Positions 1 through 7,513 are shown, numbered from the stretch's first letter. The stretch: 23,773 bases of DNA from CAYGZQ01 sp964354375 [NCBI: uncultured Planctomycetota bacterium] (GCA_964354375.1 CAYGZQ010000063.1:1-23773), one strand, 5' to 3'. Numbers and translations are program-made. Notes: a model not told the origin generated them from the letters alone.

Positions 1-60
1 TGCCCCCCTGTAGTCCCCCCCCAAAGAAGAGCCCCCCTGTAGTCCCCCCTCCAAAGAAGA

Positions 61-153
61 GCCCCCCTGTAGTCCCCCCCAAGGGGGGGACGGGGAAGAG
101 TGATGCTTCGTGGGTGATGGATCTTGGGGCCCAGTGGTCTGATTATCAAACGA
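61..153 (+). repeat. 93-bp direct repeat, copy A
   Basis: Copy A matches 246-338 at 89 of 93 positions with no gap. It starts with the C-rich palindromic unit and ends in TCTGATTATCAAACGA. The differences cluster around 100-115. Confidence 0.85.
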
Positions 154-245
154 AGGCCCGGCGGAAAAACTGACCTGGTAGTTCGGTTTTTGATGGGTAG
201 GTCGTCGCGATGTAATGCCCCCCTGTGGTCCTCCCCCAAAGAAGA

Positions 246-338
246 GCCCCCCTGTAGTCCCCCCCAAGGGGGGGACGGGGAAGACTCTTGCTTCGTGGGC
301 GATGGATCTTGGGGCCCAGTGGTCTGATTATCAAACGA
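246..338 (+). repeat. 93-bp direct repeat, copy B
   Basis: Copy B of the 93-bp unit is preceded by a degenerate 29-bp C-rich unit at 217-245. Its last bases (TTATCA, 328-333) form the likely -35 box of the promoter at 328-356, so the right edge of the array may supply part of the promoter of the downstream gene. Confidence 0.85.
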
Positions 339-356
339 CCGTTTATGTGGTAGAAT
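328..356 (+). promoter_or_regulatory. Candidate sigma-70 promoter for the beta-propeller gene
   Basis: TTATCA (328-333), a 17-nt spacer, then TAGAAT (351-356) preceded by TGG, giving an extended -10. Transcription would start near 363, leaving a leader of about 165 nt before the chosen ATG at 527. Identified by eye from consensus only. Confidence 0.45.
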
Positions 357-418
357 ACAACTATGATGATACCGCCGATGATCATCATGGACGAGCGGAA
401 CTTCCCGATGATGTGAGA

Positions 419-461
419 CGCCTGCAACTGAGTCGTCGTCCGCCGCGGCGGATTGCAGGCG
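419..461 (+). other. Hairpin in the leader of the beta-propeller gene
   Basis: CGCCTGCAA (419-427) pairs perfectly with TTGCAGGCG (453-461). Nested directly against the right arm is a second stem, TCCGCC (439-444) with GGCGGA (447-452), leaving an 11-nt unpaired stretch on the left side. The element lies between the predicted start site and the ATG at 527. No U-run follows, so it is not a simple terminator; it could be a regulatory or stability element. Confidence 0.4.
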
Positions 462-526
462 CCACGCGAGAATCTTTTCGAATAGATATGGGGACTGCAC
501 GGACAACTGATTCTTCAGGCAAGACC

Positions 527-1711
527 ATGACGAAGCCAAGGCGTAATCTGAGGGACTACCTTATTGCGCTCTTGATACTCTTAGCACTACTTGCGTGGGT
601 TGCGGGGGTGTCCTACGACAAAGGCTATATATTCATATCGCTAGGATATAACTCACCAACTATCCAGGACTGCAAGTGGGAGAGGAAATGGGGAGGGCTA
701 TTCTATGACTCGTGCGACATCGTGCGATTGGATGGGAATGGCGACTTGCTGTTGGCCGGACACTACACCGACATCGCAGATCTCAACCCTACATCAGGCA
801 TGAGGCTCTTCAACTCAAGCCGCACTGGTGGGGCATTTGTCATCAATATGACACCTAAGGAAGAACTCCGCTGGATCGCTTCTCTTGGCAAGAGCGAGGG
901 AACCAATGATGCACTGGCGGTCAATTCACGTGGAGAGATCTTACTCACGGGATACGGGCACGGCACGTGGAAACTGGATTCCAAGGGTGAGAACCTCACG
1001 ATCATTAGCTATGAGATCGACGGGTGTGCGATTGGGGCAGACAGCCACGACAACATCATATTATCCAGGCACGGGAGCCTTGTAAAGCTCACTTCCGACG
1101 GGAACGTTGCATGGGAGATTCCCCGACAGCTCGCAGGTTATGCACTTCTGTTGGATGCCAGTGACAGGATATATGCGGCAACGGACAAGCTGCACATCAT
1201 CGATGAGAATGGCTCCGAGCTCCTGTCCGCTGATCTCCCAGGTTGGGCAATAGACATGGCATTGGATTCAGACGGCAACATCCTGGTGGCCGGTCTGGCG
1301 CCATGGAACGGCGAAGTGGTTGAGTGGCCAGGGCAATGCAGATATGCTGACAGCTTCTTGTGCAAGATCGACCGGCAAGGGACTCTGATCTGGAACAGGG
1401 AGTGGAAAGGTCAGGTCAGAGCGGTGGCCGTCTCATCACAGAATGAGACTTACGTTACGGGGAGATATGGCGCGCCAACGGATTTCGATCCCGCAGGGAG
1501 CGGCACATTGCAACGCACTCCGGGTCATGCTTCCATGGCTATCTTTGTTTCGAAGTTCGACGCATCCGGCAAGTTCCTAGGCGTGAAGATCGGGTATGAA
1601 CCGTGGTCCTTCGGCAAGGATCTGGCTTTCGACTCAGAAGGTAATCTGTACGTTGTCGGGGCTACGAGGGGCGACGCCTTCGTCGCCAGATTCGACCGTG
1701 GAACCTTCTAG
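527..1711 (+). CDS. Membrane-anchored beta-propeller (SBBP-like repeat) protein
   Basis: 394 aa from the ATG at 527. An N-terminal basic stretch (MTKPRRN) precedes one hydrophobic segment (about residues 10-28, YLIALLILLALLAWVAGV), so it is probably anchored with the rest outside the cytoplasm. The remainder is made of repeats with the pattern hydrophobic-D-x-x-G-N/D-I/L-hydrophobic, such as LDGNGDLLLAGHYT, LDSDGNILVAGL and FDSEGNLYVVGA, some with nearby DLNP or DFDP motifs. This is typical of SBBP/NHL-like beta-propeller blades. The reading frame stays open upstream to 215, but that part runs through the C-rich repeat array and has biased composition, so the later ATG just before the basic and hydrophobic N-terminus is preferred; no strong ribosome binding site is visible. 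No catalytic motif is seen. The fold is inferred; binding role and partner are unknown. Confidence 0.65.
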   Translation: MTKPRRNLRDYLIALLILLALLAWVAGVSYDKGYIFISLGYNSPTIQDCKWERKWGGLFYDSCDIVRLDGNGDLLLAGHYTDIADLNPTSGMRLFNSSRTGGAFVINMTPKEELRWIASLGKSEGTNDALAVNSRGEILLTGYGHGTWKLDSKGENLTIISYEIDGCAIGADSHDNIILSRHGSLVKLTSDGNVAWEIPRQLAGYALLLDASDRIYAATDKLHIIDENGSELLSADLPGWAIDMALDSDGNILVAGLAPWNGEVVEWPGQCRYADSFLCKIDRQGTLIWNREWKGQVRAVAVSSQNETYVTGRYGAPTDFDPAGSGTLQRTPGHASMAIFVSKFDASGKFLGVKIGYEPWSFGKDLAFDSEGNLYVVGATRGDAFVARFDRGTF

Positions 1712-1814
1712 CGTCGCCGCAGGGTTCGAGAGCGGAAGGGGTGCGGGAATTTCGCAGTTTGTCCCTACCTCTCACAGTGACAAGATCTTGAGAGCCTGAA
1801 CGACGCCGGGACCT

Positions 1815-1843
1815 CCTACACAACCCCGTTTAGCTGCTATAAT
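1815..1843 (+). promoter_or_regulatory. Promoter of the glmM-nnr-alr operon
   Basis: A perfect TATAAT (1838-1843) with an upstream TGC (1835-1837) forms an extended -10. The -35 match is weak (CCTACA, 1815-1820) at 17-nt spacing, as is common for extended -10 promoters. It lies 45 nt before the glmM start. The preceding gap from 1712 holds only a small stem (CTCTCA 1769-1774 with TGAGAG 1789-1794) without a T-run. Confidence 0.7.
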
Positions 1844-1870
1844 GTGCATCCGCCGATGCCGGAAGGCGTC

Positions 1871-1890
1871 GGAAGGAGCATGCGTTAATG
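1871..1890 (+). promoter_or_regulatory. Ribosome binding site of glmM with overlapping two-codon ORF
   Basis: GGAAGGAG (1871-1878) lies 9 nt before the glmM ATG (1888) and fixes that start. Another ATG at 1880 opens the mini-frame ATG-CGT-TAA, whose stop overlaps the glmM start (TAATG). It is only 1 nt from the Shine-Dalgarno sequence and so is unlikely to be used well. Confidence 0.55.
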
Positions 1891-3252
1891 GCACAACTCT
1901 TCGGCACAGACGGGATCAGGGGTGTAGCGGGCCGTGACCTCACTGCCCAGTTCGCGTTCCGGGTCGGGCTGGCGGTGGGAGAGCTCATAGCGGAGAGGAA
2001 ATGGGAGCCGCGGCTTCTTATCGGCAGAGACACGAGGCTGAGCGGACCCATGCTCGAGGCGGCGTTGACGGCGGGAGTCATGGCGGCGGGGTGTGACGTT
2101 CACGTGCTCGGGATCGCTCCGACACCGGTGGTCGCGTTCCTCACGAGGCATCTCGGGTTTCCCCTCGGGTGCGTGATATCCGCGAGCCACAATCCCATCG
2201 AGGACAACGGAATCAAATTCTTCGATACGAGCGGGATGAAGGTTGCCGACGAGGTCGAGGAGCGGGTAGAGGACCTGCTGAAGCCGGGCGCGATCAAGTC
2301 TGCGGAGAGGACAGGGAAAAACGTCGGGATACGTAACGAAGTTAGCACGAGGGTGGATGAATATGTAAAACATCTTTTGGATATCGGGCAGGACCGTGTC
2401 CGCGGGCTGAAGATCGTCGTGGATGCCGCCTGCGGGGCGGCGTGCGCGGTGGCGCCGTCGGTTTTCTCGCTTCTTGGGGCCCAGGTGGTCCCGCTGAACT
2501 GCTACCCGGACGGATCGCGCATCAATGTGCAGTGCGGCGCGACCGATACGTCCGGCCTGAGCGAGATGGTCCTGAAAACCCAGGCCCACATGGGCGTGGC
2601 ACTGGACGGCGACGCGGACAGGGTGATTCTGATCGATGAGCGCGGGGACGAGGTGGACGGGGACCAGATGCTGGCGATGTGGGGGCTGTATCTTCTGTCC
2701 AGAAATTCCCTCCCCGACAACACGATTGTCGGAACGGTCCTCAGCAACAAGGGGCTCGAAGTCGCGCTGGAGAAGTCGGGCGGCAAACTGCTCAGAGCGC
2801 CGGTGGGAGACAAGTACGTGCTGAGGGAGATGATCTCCAACGGTGCGAGGATAGGCGGAGAGCAGTCGGGGCATCTGATTTTCCTGGACTATCACACGAC
2901 CGGGGACGGGATTCTCACGGCGCTGATGGTCGCGATGCTCATGCGCGCGACGAACAAGCATTTAAGCCAGCTCGGAAGCCTCATGCAGCGCTACCCGCAG
3001 GTGCAGTTGAACATCGCGGTCACCGACAAACGCGCCGCCCTGGAAGACAAGAAAGTGCAGTCGAAGATCGCGGCCCTCACGAAGGAAATCGACAAAATCC
3101 AGGGCAGGCTTCTGATCAGACCGTCTGGAACGGAGTCGGTGATCAGAGTCATGACCGAAGCGCCGGACGAGGGGGAAGCTCGGCGAATGGCTGAGATGGC
3201 GATAGATCTCTTTCGAAGTTACAGCGAGTCGGGGAAGGTGACGGAGCTGTAG
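1888..3252 (+). CDS. glmM: Phosphoglucosamine mutase
   Basis: 454 aa, normal length for the family. It interconverts glucosamine-6-phosphate and glucosamine-1-phosphate in the cytoplasm, on the route to UDP-GlcNAc for peptidoglycan and lipopolysaccharide. All four signature loops of the alpha-D-phosphohexomutases are present: the TDGIRG start (7-12), the phosphoserine loop SASHNP with Ser100 as the residue expected to be phosphorylated, the metal loop DGDADR (240-245), the sugar loop GGEQSGH, and the phosphate-binding RPSGTE (411-416). The TDGIRGVAGRDLT N-terminus and NGIKFF after the active site favour GlmM over phosphomannomutase ManB. The start is fixed by GGAAGGAG nine bases upstream. It is the first gene of an operon with nnr (4-nt gap) and alr. 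Confidence 0.96.
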   Translation: MAQLFGTDGIRGVAGRDLTAQFAFRVGLAVGELIAERKWEPRLLIGRDTRLSGPMLEAALTAGVMAAGCDVHVLGIAPTPVVAFLTRHLGFPLGCVISASHNPIEDNGIKFFDTSGMKVADEVEERVEDLLKPGAIKSAERTGKNVGIRNEVSTRVDEYVKHLLDIGQDRVRGLKIVVDAACGAACAVAPSVFSLLGAQVVPLNCYPDGSRINVQCGATDTSGLSEMVLKTQAHMGVALDGDADRVILIDERGDEVDGDQMLAMWGLYLLSRNSLPDNTIVGTVLSNKGLEVALEKSGGKLLRAPVGDKYVLREMISNGARIGGEQSGHLIFLDYHTTGDGILTALMVAMLMRATNKHLSQLGSLMQRYPQVQLNIAVTDKRAALEDKKVQSKIAALTKEIDKIQGRLLIRPSGTESVIRVMTEAPDEGEARRMAEMAIDLFRSYSESGKVTEL

Positions 3253-3256
3253 AAAG

Positions 3257-4939
3257 ATGAAAGTACTCACTCCAGAAGAGATGCGTGGAGTCGACACCCG
3301 TGCCATAGAGCAGCTCGGCGTGCCGAGCCTGCGGCTGATGGAGCACGCGGGACGTGCGGTGGCGGAATGGGTGCTGGACAATCTTCCGCAGGCGGACCTC
3401 GTGGTTGTTCTGGCGGGACGCGGCAATAACGGCGGGGACGGACTTGTGGCGGCGAGGTATTTGTCGGAGAACGGACGAGAGGTCAAGGTTATTCTGCACA
3501 GGGGAGGAAAAGAGCTGACGAAGGACTGTCAGGCGAATCTGGAGGCTCTTCCCGGAGTTGTTGGTGTCGTCACCGTGGACGATGAAACGGGTCTGAACGA
3601 AGCGGTGGAGACGCTCACCGCGATCGGACGGGAGATAGGCTCGTCGCCGATAAAGGGGGAAGCTGCGTTTGTGGACGCGCTGTTGGGGACGGGTGTGCGC
3701 GGGGAGGTCGAGGGTCTTGTCGCCGATCTTCTGCGAGCGGCGCAGGGCCTGGATTGGCCGACCGTCGCGTGCGACATCCCATCGGGAATCGACGGCACGG
3801 ACGGAAGTTACCTCGGCGCCGGGATACCCGCAAAGGCCACCATAACGATGGGACTTCCCAAGACCGGGCTCTATCTTGGCGCAGGCGTGGAATACTCGGG
3901 CGAGGTTGTCGTGGCGGACATCGGATTTCCGGACGAGGCTGTTTATCCGGCCGCGGCGTCGATGGAGACGATCGAGGAGGCATCGGTCGCCCGGCTTTTC
4001 GCGGACGATCGGGGCAGACCGGACGAGGTCGCGCTTCACAAGGGCGATTTCGGAAGGGTGCTGGTGGTCGCGGGAAGTCGCGGGATGCTGGGCGCGAACG
4101 AGCTTTGCAGCACGGCGGCGCTGAGGTCCGGATGCGGGCTGGTGATAGCGGCGGTCCCCGCGAGCGAATATCAGATAGTGGCGTCGCGAACCGGTCCCGA
4201 AATAATGACGGCACCGATCGCGGCGAACGATCTTCACGGCTGCTTCGCGGCGGAGGGGATCGCAGAAATCGTTAAATATTTCCAATGGGCGGACGTGCTG
4301 GCGATAGGACCGGGGTTCAGCGACAACGAGGACGCGCTGAAATTCGCGAGGGAGGTCGTGGAGGCGTTTCCGGACACGCCGGACCATCAGGTGATAGTGG
4401 ACGCGGATGCGCTGAAAGCGTTCTCCGACGATCCGTCGCCGTTGAAGGGTCGGGCCCGGGCGCCGATACTGACCCCGCATCCGCGGGAGTTCGCCCATCT
4501 TGCGGCGGCGCATGACCTTCCTGACGACAAGCTTCAGCGGCTGCGCGCGTACGCCGATCTTGCGGACTCGGTGATCGTGCTCAAGGGGGCGCGCACGCTT
4601 GTGGTGACGCCGAGGGAGACGGGGGGATGTCCGGTGTCGGTGAACGTGGAATCCGGCAATCCGGGCATGGCCACAGCAGGAAGCGGGGATGTATTGACGG
4701 GAATACTCGCGGGACTTGCGGGACAGCCCATGATCGCGTGGGACCCGTACCAGATCGCGTGCGCCGGGGTTTTCCTGCACGGATTCGCGGGAGACCTCGC
4801 CGCGGCAAGAATGAGTCGGCAGGCGATGATCGCGGGCGATATTATCGACAATCTCCCCAGGGCTTTCCGCCAGTTCAAGCGGAAGTACGGTCGGAAGCCG
4901 CATCCCAGGCAGGCTCGACGCGGACGGAGGCGAAGTTGA
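3257..4939 (+). CDS. nnr: Bifunctional NAD(P)H-hydrate repair enzyme (epimerase/dehydratase)
   Basis: 560 aa, a two-domain fusion of the YjeF type. It repairs hydrated, damaged NADH and NADPH: the N-terminal domain epimerises R- and S-NAD(P)HX and the C-terminal domain dehydrates S-NAD(P)HX using ADP (bacterial type). The N-terminal domain shows GRGNNGGDG (54-62), LLGTG and DIPSGIDG. The ribokinase-like C-terminal domain starts around HKGDFGRVLVV and shows VIVDADAL, TPHPRE, LKGARTLV, and the nucleotide site NPGMATAGSGD (468-478), with Asp478 the expected catalytic residue. The tail is short and very basic. GGAG at 3243-3246 lies inside the end of glmM, 10 nt before the ATG. The stop is one base before the alr start, so the three genes are surely co-transcribed. 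Confidence 0.94.
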   Translation: MKVLTPEEMRGVDTRAIEQLGVPSLRLMEHAGRAVAEWVLDNLPQADLVVVLAGRGNNGGDGLVAARYLSENGREVKVILHRGGKELTKDCQANLEALPGVVGVVTVDDETGLNEAVETLTAIGREIGSSPIKGEAAFVDALLGTGVRGEVEGLVADLLRAAQGLDWPTVACDIPSGIDGTDGSYLGAGIPAKATITMGLPKTGLYLGAGVEYSGEVVVADIGFPDEAVYPAAASMETIEEASVARLFADDRGRPDEVALHKGDFGRVLVVAGSRGMLGANELCSTAALRSGCGLVIAAVPASEYQIVASRTGPEIMTAPIAANDLHGCFAAEGIAEIVKYFQWADVLAIGPGFSDNEDALKFAREVVEAFPDTPDHQVIVDADALKAFSDDPSPLKGRARAPILTPHPREFAHLAAAHDLPDDKLQRLRAYADLADSVIVLKGARTLVVTPRETGGCPVSVNVESGNPGMATAGSGDVLTGILAGLAGQPMIAWDPYQIACAGVFLHGFAGDLAAARMSRQAMIAGDIIDNLPRAFRQFKRKYGRKPHPRQARRGRRRS

Positions 4940-4940
4940 C

Positions 4941-6068
4941 ATGCCCTTCTCCCGGGCGATCTGGGCGGAGATATCGAAGAGCGCGCTTAAGGAGAATGTC
5001 GCGCAGATACGCGGGCACGCGGGCGAGCAGGAAATCATAGCGGTGGTGAAGGCGAATGCGTACGGGCACGGGCTGGTCGGCACGGCGAAGGCGCTCAGGG
5101 AAATCGGGATAAGGGAGTTTGCGGTTGCGAGTCTCGGGGAAGGTCTCGATCTCAGGCAGGCGGGGATCGGGGCGAGGGGATCGAAAATTCTCGTTCTGGG
5201 ATACTCGCTGCCAAGCCACGCGGACGAGGTGGTTTCATCGGGTCTGTGCCAGACGGTGATTTCGGCGCACGAGATTCGCGCGCTCGCGCTGGCGTCGGAA
5301 AAGCTCGGGAAGCCCGCGCGGATCCAGGTAAAAATCGACACCGGCATGCATCGGCTCGGTGCGCCCGCGGGCGATTTCAGCAGGCTCATGGACGCGCTCG
5401 CGCGATTTCCGTCGGTGAAGCTCGAGGGAGTCTACACGCACTACAGCTCTGCCGACGAGCCGGACAGCCCGGTGACCGAAATCCAGTTCGGGACTTTCAA
5501 GAAGGCGCTCGAGCCGCACAAGCTGGGGCCGAGGGTGAAGCTTCACGCGTCGAACTCGGCGGCACTGATCAATTTCCCGAAACTGAAGCTCGACAAGATA
5601 AGACCGGGGATCGCGATCTACGGCGAGTATGCGTCGCGCCTTGTGCCGAGGGCGATGCCGCTCAAACCCGCGTTGAGCCTGAGATCGAGGATTGTGGAGG
5701 TCAAGACGCTGGGGAAGGGTCACGCCGCGGGCTACAACCGTTTATTCATAAACGAGACCGCGGTCCCGATCAGAGTTGGGATAGTGCCTGTGGGGTATGC
5801 CGACGGTATCATGACGCGGTCGAGCGGAAGGCGCGAGGTGCTCGTGAGGGGAAGCCGGTGCCGCGTGGTCGGCGCAGTCAGCATGGACTTCACCCACATA
5901 CTGCTCGGGGACGATATGTCCATCGGGGTGGGCGAGCCGGTCACGCTGATCGGGTCCGACGGGAAGGAAACCATCACCGCAACCGAGCTCGGCGAGATGC
6001 TCGGCACGCACGCGTACGAGGTGCTCTGCCTGATCCCCACCAGGATTCCGCGCAAATATGTGGATTAG
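4941..6068 (+). CDS. alr: Alanine racemase (PLP-dependent)
   Basis: 375 aa, normal length. It converts L-alanine to D-alanine for peptidoglycan cross-links. The PLP lysine is in AVVKANAYGHG (Lys37). The second catalytic base is Tyr265 in HAAGYNR, the same number as in the Geobacillus enzyme. KIDTGMHRLG and SMDF are also family hallmarks. The N-terminal TIM-barrel and C-terminal beta domain are both complete. GGAGG (4926-4930) lies 10 nt upstream of the ATG, inside the end of nnr. It is the last gene of the glmM operon. No classical terminator follows; the large palindrome at 6117-6184 begins 48 nt after the stop. Confidence 0.96.
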   Translation: MPFSRAIWAEISKSALKENVAQIRGHAGEQEIIAVVKANAYGHGLVGTAKALREIGIREFAVASLGEGLDLRQAGIGARGSKILVLGYSLPSHADEVVSSGLCQTVISAHEIRALALASEKLGKPARIQVKIDTGMHRLGAPAGDFSRLMDALARFPSVKLEGVYTHYSSADEPDSPVTEIQFGTFKKALEPHKLGPRVKLHASNSAALINFPKLKLDKIRPGIAIYGEYASRLVPRAMPLKPALSLRSRIVEVKTLGKGHAAGYNRLFINETAVPIRVGIVPVGYADGIMTRSSGRREVLVRGSRCRVVGAVSMDFTHILLGDDMSIGVGEPVTLIGSDGKETITATELGEMLGTHAYEVLCLIPTRIPRKYVD

Positions 6069-6116
6069 AAGCTCTGTGTCACGTGTGCCCGCGATCCGAC
6101 TTTTTTTCCAGCCACT

Positions 6117-6184
6117 GTATCCAAGGTCCGAACGTAAGCGAGGACGCTGATTGGCGCCCTCACTTACGTTCGGGCCTTGGATAC
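6117..6184. repeat. Large hairpin of the GTATCCAAGG palindromic repeat family
   Basis: Two 31-nt arms (6117-6147 and 6154-6184) pair with three mismatches, one of which would be a G-U pair, around a 6-nt loop (6148-6153). Each arm starts from the outside with GTATCCAAGG and contains ACGTAAG. A single copy in the forward orientation lies at 18745-18775 (28 of 31 matches to the reverse complement of the right arm). Both sites lie just after a gene end (alr, macB), the usual position of REP-like elements. The hairpin could block 3' exonucleases or aid termination; no T-run follows. Confidence 0.8.
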
Positions 6185-6206
6185 GGGAGCTCGCGCGTTG
6201 AATACG

Positions 6207-6225
6207 ATTGACGCCCTGACTTACG
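6207..6225. repeat. Partial copy of the GTATCCAAGG family
   Basis: GATTGACGCCCTGACTTACG (from 6207) repeats the loop and inner right arm of the hairpin just upstream (GATTGGCGCCCTCACTTACG, from 6149) with two differences, then diverges. It looks like a truncated third arm. Confidence 0.55.
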
Positions 6226-6248
6226 GGACTGTTGAAGAAGTCCAATTT

Positions 6249-6276
6249 GTGGGGGCCCGGTATGCCGTGCCCCCAC
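6249..6276. repeat. GTGGGGGC palindrome upstream of def
   Basis: Arms 6249-6260 and 6265-6276 form a 12-bp stem with one mismatch around a TATG tetraloop. It is unlike the neighbouring repeat in sequence. It lies about 30 bp upstream of the def -10 box, and no T-run follows. Confidence 0.6.
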
Positions 6277-6285
6277 TCCACAGCC

Positions 6286-6312
6286 CCGACAGCAAGTCAT
6301 TTGAGGTATAAT
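6286..6312 (+). promoter_or_regulatory. Candidate promoter of def
   Basis: A perfect TATAAT (6307-6312) lies 38 nt before the def ATG. The best -35 match is CCGACA (6286-6291) at a short 15-nt spacing, so the -35 is uncertain. It separates def from the glmM operon. Confidence 0.5.
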
Positions 6313-6350
6313 GAAACTGGTGCTGACAAGAGGGCGGCGCCAGGTTTGTT

Positions 6351-7085
6351 ATGCCTTTGCTTGAGATCCTCCCGGACACCAATCCCGTCATGCGCAAGAC
6401 AAGTCGGCGCATAAGACGCGTTGACACAAAGCTCAGGAAGCTGGTCAAGGACATGTACGAAACCATGGTCGACCAATGGGGCGTGGGGCTCGCAGCCGTG
6501 CAGGTCGGCGTCCCAAGAAGGCTTTTCATTTATGAGATCCCGAACAGAGAGATGAAAGGCTACGAGACCTGCTCCCCCGATAAGCCTCCGGTTGAAGGCG
6601 AGGTTGAAACCATTGAGGAGACCGGTATCGTGAATCCCGTTCCTGCCGAGGAGGGTAGCGAACCCGAGCCGGCCGAGAGGACCTCGCAGGAGCTCACCCC
6701 GGCAGACCTCGGATACACCGGCAACTACTTCGTCTGCATCAATCCGAGGATTACGGAGAAAGAGGGCAAGTTCATCGACGACGAGGGGTGTCTTTCCAAG
6801 TCCGGCTGGATGGCCAAGGTTGAACGAGCCCTGAAAATAACATTTCAGGCGCATGACATCGACATGCGCAAGTTCGAGAGGACCGTCACGGGGCTCGAGG
6901 CGCGTTGCGTCCAGCATGAGATCGACCATATGGACGGCATCCTTTTTACGGATCGTGCAATCCCGGATACGCTCAGGGAGGTAACCGGCGAGGAAGAAGA
7001 GAAGACCAAGGAGCCGGGCGCCGAGGCCACGCAGAACAAGCCTCAAGTCCAGGAAATGGAGGGGAGCGCTGTTGGGTCCGAATGA
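6351..7085 (+). CDS. def: Peptide deformylase with internal insertion and acidic C-terminal tail
   Basis: 244 aa, longer than the usual 150-200. It removes the N-formyl group from new proteins using a metal ion. All three family motifs are intact: GVGLAAVQ (44-51), EGCLS with metal ligand Cys147, and HEIDH with ligands His189 and His193 and catalytic Glu190. The Cys-to-first-His spacing (42) equals that of the E. coli enzyme. The Gln51-Cys147 spacing is 96 rather than about 40, so roughly 56 residues (about 66-124) are inserted; they are rich in Glu and Pro and look disordered. The C-terminus after about residue 212 is an acidic, charged tail. The ATG has only a weak ribosome binding site (CCAGG). 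The 3' end overlaps the next gene by 14 nt. Confidence 0.93.
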   Translation: MPLLEILPDTNPVMRKTSRRIRRVDTKLRKLVKDMYETMVDQWGVGLAAVQVGVPRRLFIYEIPNREMKGYETCSPDKPPVEGEVETIEETGIVNPVPAEEGSEPEPAERTSQELTPADLGYTGNYFVCINPRITEKEGKFIDDEGCLSKSGWMAKVERALKITFQAHDIDMRKFERTVTGLEARCVQHEIDHMDGILFTDRAIPDTLREVTGEEEEKTKEPGAEATQNKPQVQEMEGSAVGSE

Positions 7086-7488
7086 AGTCCTCAGGCTGCT
7101 TGTCGAGCCGCTCCGCCCTTCCATCAGCCGCGCCCTTTATGCCCTCCACACCCTTGCACTGCAATGGCAAGCCAATCCCATCAACGGGGAACCGAAAAAA
7201 ATCGACATCGCTCAGTTAGTCAAGATGTCGCTCATCCCGTTTTTCGGGATGATCGCTATCACTATTGTCTATCTTCTGTACCGCAGGAAGCTCATCAGGG
7301 ACCAGCGCGACCTCGAGTCCCTCAAGTCGGATCAGATGCGCCTTCGGGTGGAAGCTCTGGCCGCGGAAAGGAAAGCCCGCAGAGAGAAGATGGAGCAAGC
7401 AAGGCGGCTGTCGAATGAGAAGCGCAATGCCTTGAAGGGATCGAAGAGCTCTGACGACGGCTCTGTGGAAGGGGAATCTCTTGTTTGA
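7072..7488 (+). CDS. Small membrane protein with a charged coiled coil, unknown function
   Basis: 138 aa from a TTG start at 7072, chosen because GGAGGGGA (7058-7065) lies just upstream. The gene overlaps def by 14 nt. About 50 N-terminal residues are soluble and partly amphipathic. One transmembrane segment follows (about 53-67, MSLIPFFGMIAITIVYLLYRR), then a long highly charged helix (about 70-115) rich in Arg, Glu and Lys and likely coiled coil, then a Ser/Glu-rich tail. The short membrane segment plus charged helix recalls PspB-type proteins in architecture only; I see no family motif. The tight coupling to def and to the next gene suggests one transcription unit. Function unknown. Confidence 0.7.
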   Translation: MGPNEVLRLLVEPLRPSISRALYALHTLALQWQANPINGEPKKIDIAQLVKMSLIPFFGMIAITIVYLLYRRKLIRDQRDLESLKSDQMRLRVEALAAERKARREKMEQARRLSNEKRNALKGSKSSDDGSVEGESLV

Positions 7489-7513
7489 CCGGTTCCAGTA
7501 GAGAGAACGCGCC

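Larger units (their letters stand above)
1..338. repeat. C-rich palindromic repeat array with ~186-bp period
   Basis: The segment is built from a ~30-bp unit (GCCCCCCTGTAGTCCCCCC followed by a CCAAAGAAGA-type tail) at about 2-30, 31-60 and 217-245, and a 93-bp unit at 61-153 and 246-338. Unit plus 93-mer (31-153 and 217-338) recurs with a shift of about 186 bp. Each 93-mer carries a near-perfect hairpin in which GTCCCCCCC and GGGGGGGAC flank a 2-nt AA centre. The window starts inside the array, so it may continue to the left. Related single copies occur at 15088-15126 and 18831-18863. No protein-coding potential is apparent. This is directly visible; function is unknown. Confidence 0.85.

Noticed and set aside
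1-338. CRISPR-like array
   Set aside because: Units are irregular in spacing, the long 'spacers' are near-identical copies, and no cas genes are nearby.
215-526. Upstream extension of the beta-propeller frame
   Set aside because: The extension is a translation of the C-rich repeats and of the leader hairpin; a basic plus hydrophobic N-terminus begins at the ATG at 527.
3149-5389. 746-codon minus-strand open frame opposite glmM-nnr-alr
   Set aside because: It is antisense to three genes with intact catalytic motifs, and its protein has biased Arg/Pro/Ser composition with no domain; typical of high-GC shadow frames.
6069-6116. Terminator after alr based on the T7 run near 6101-6108
   Set aside because: No stable stem of sufficient length precedes the T-run.
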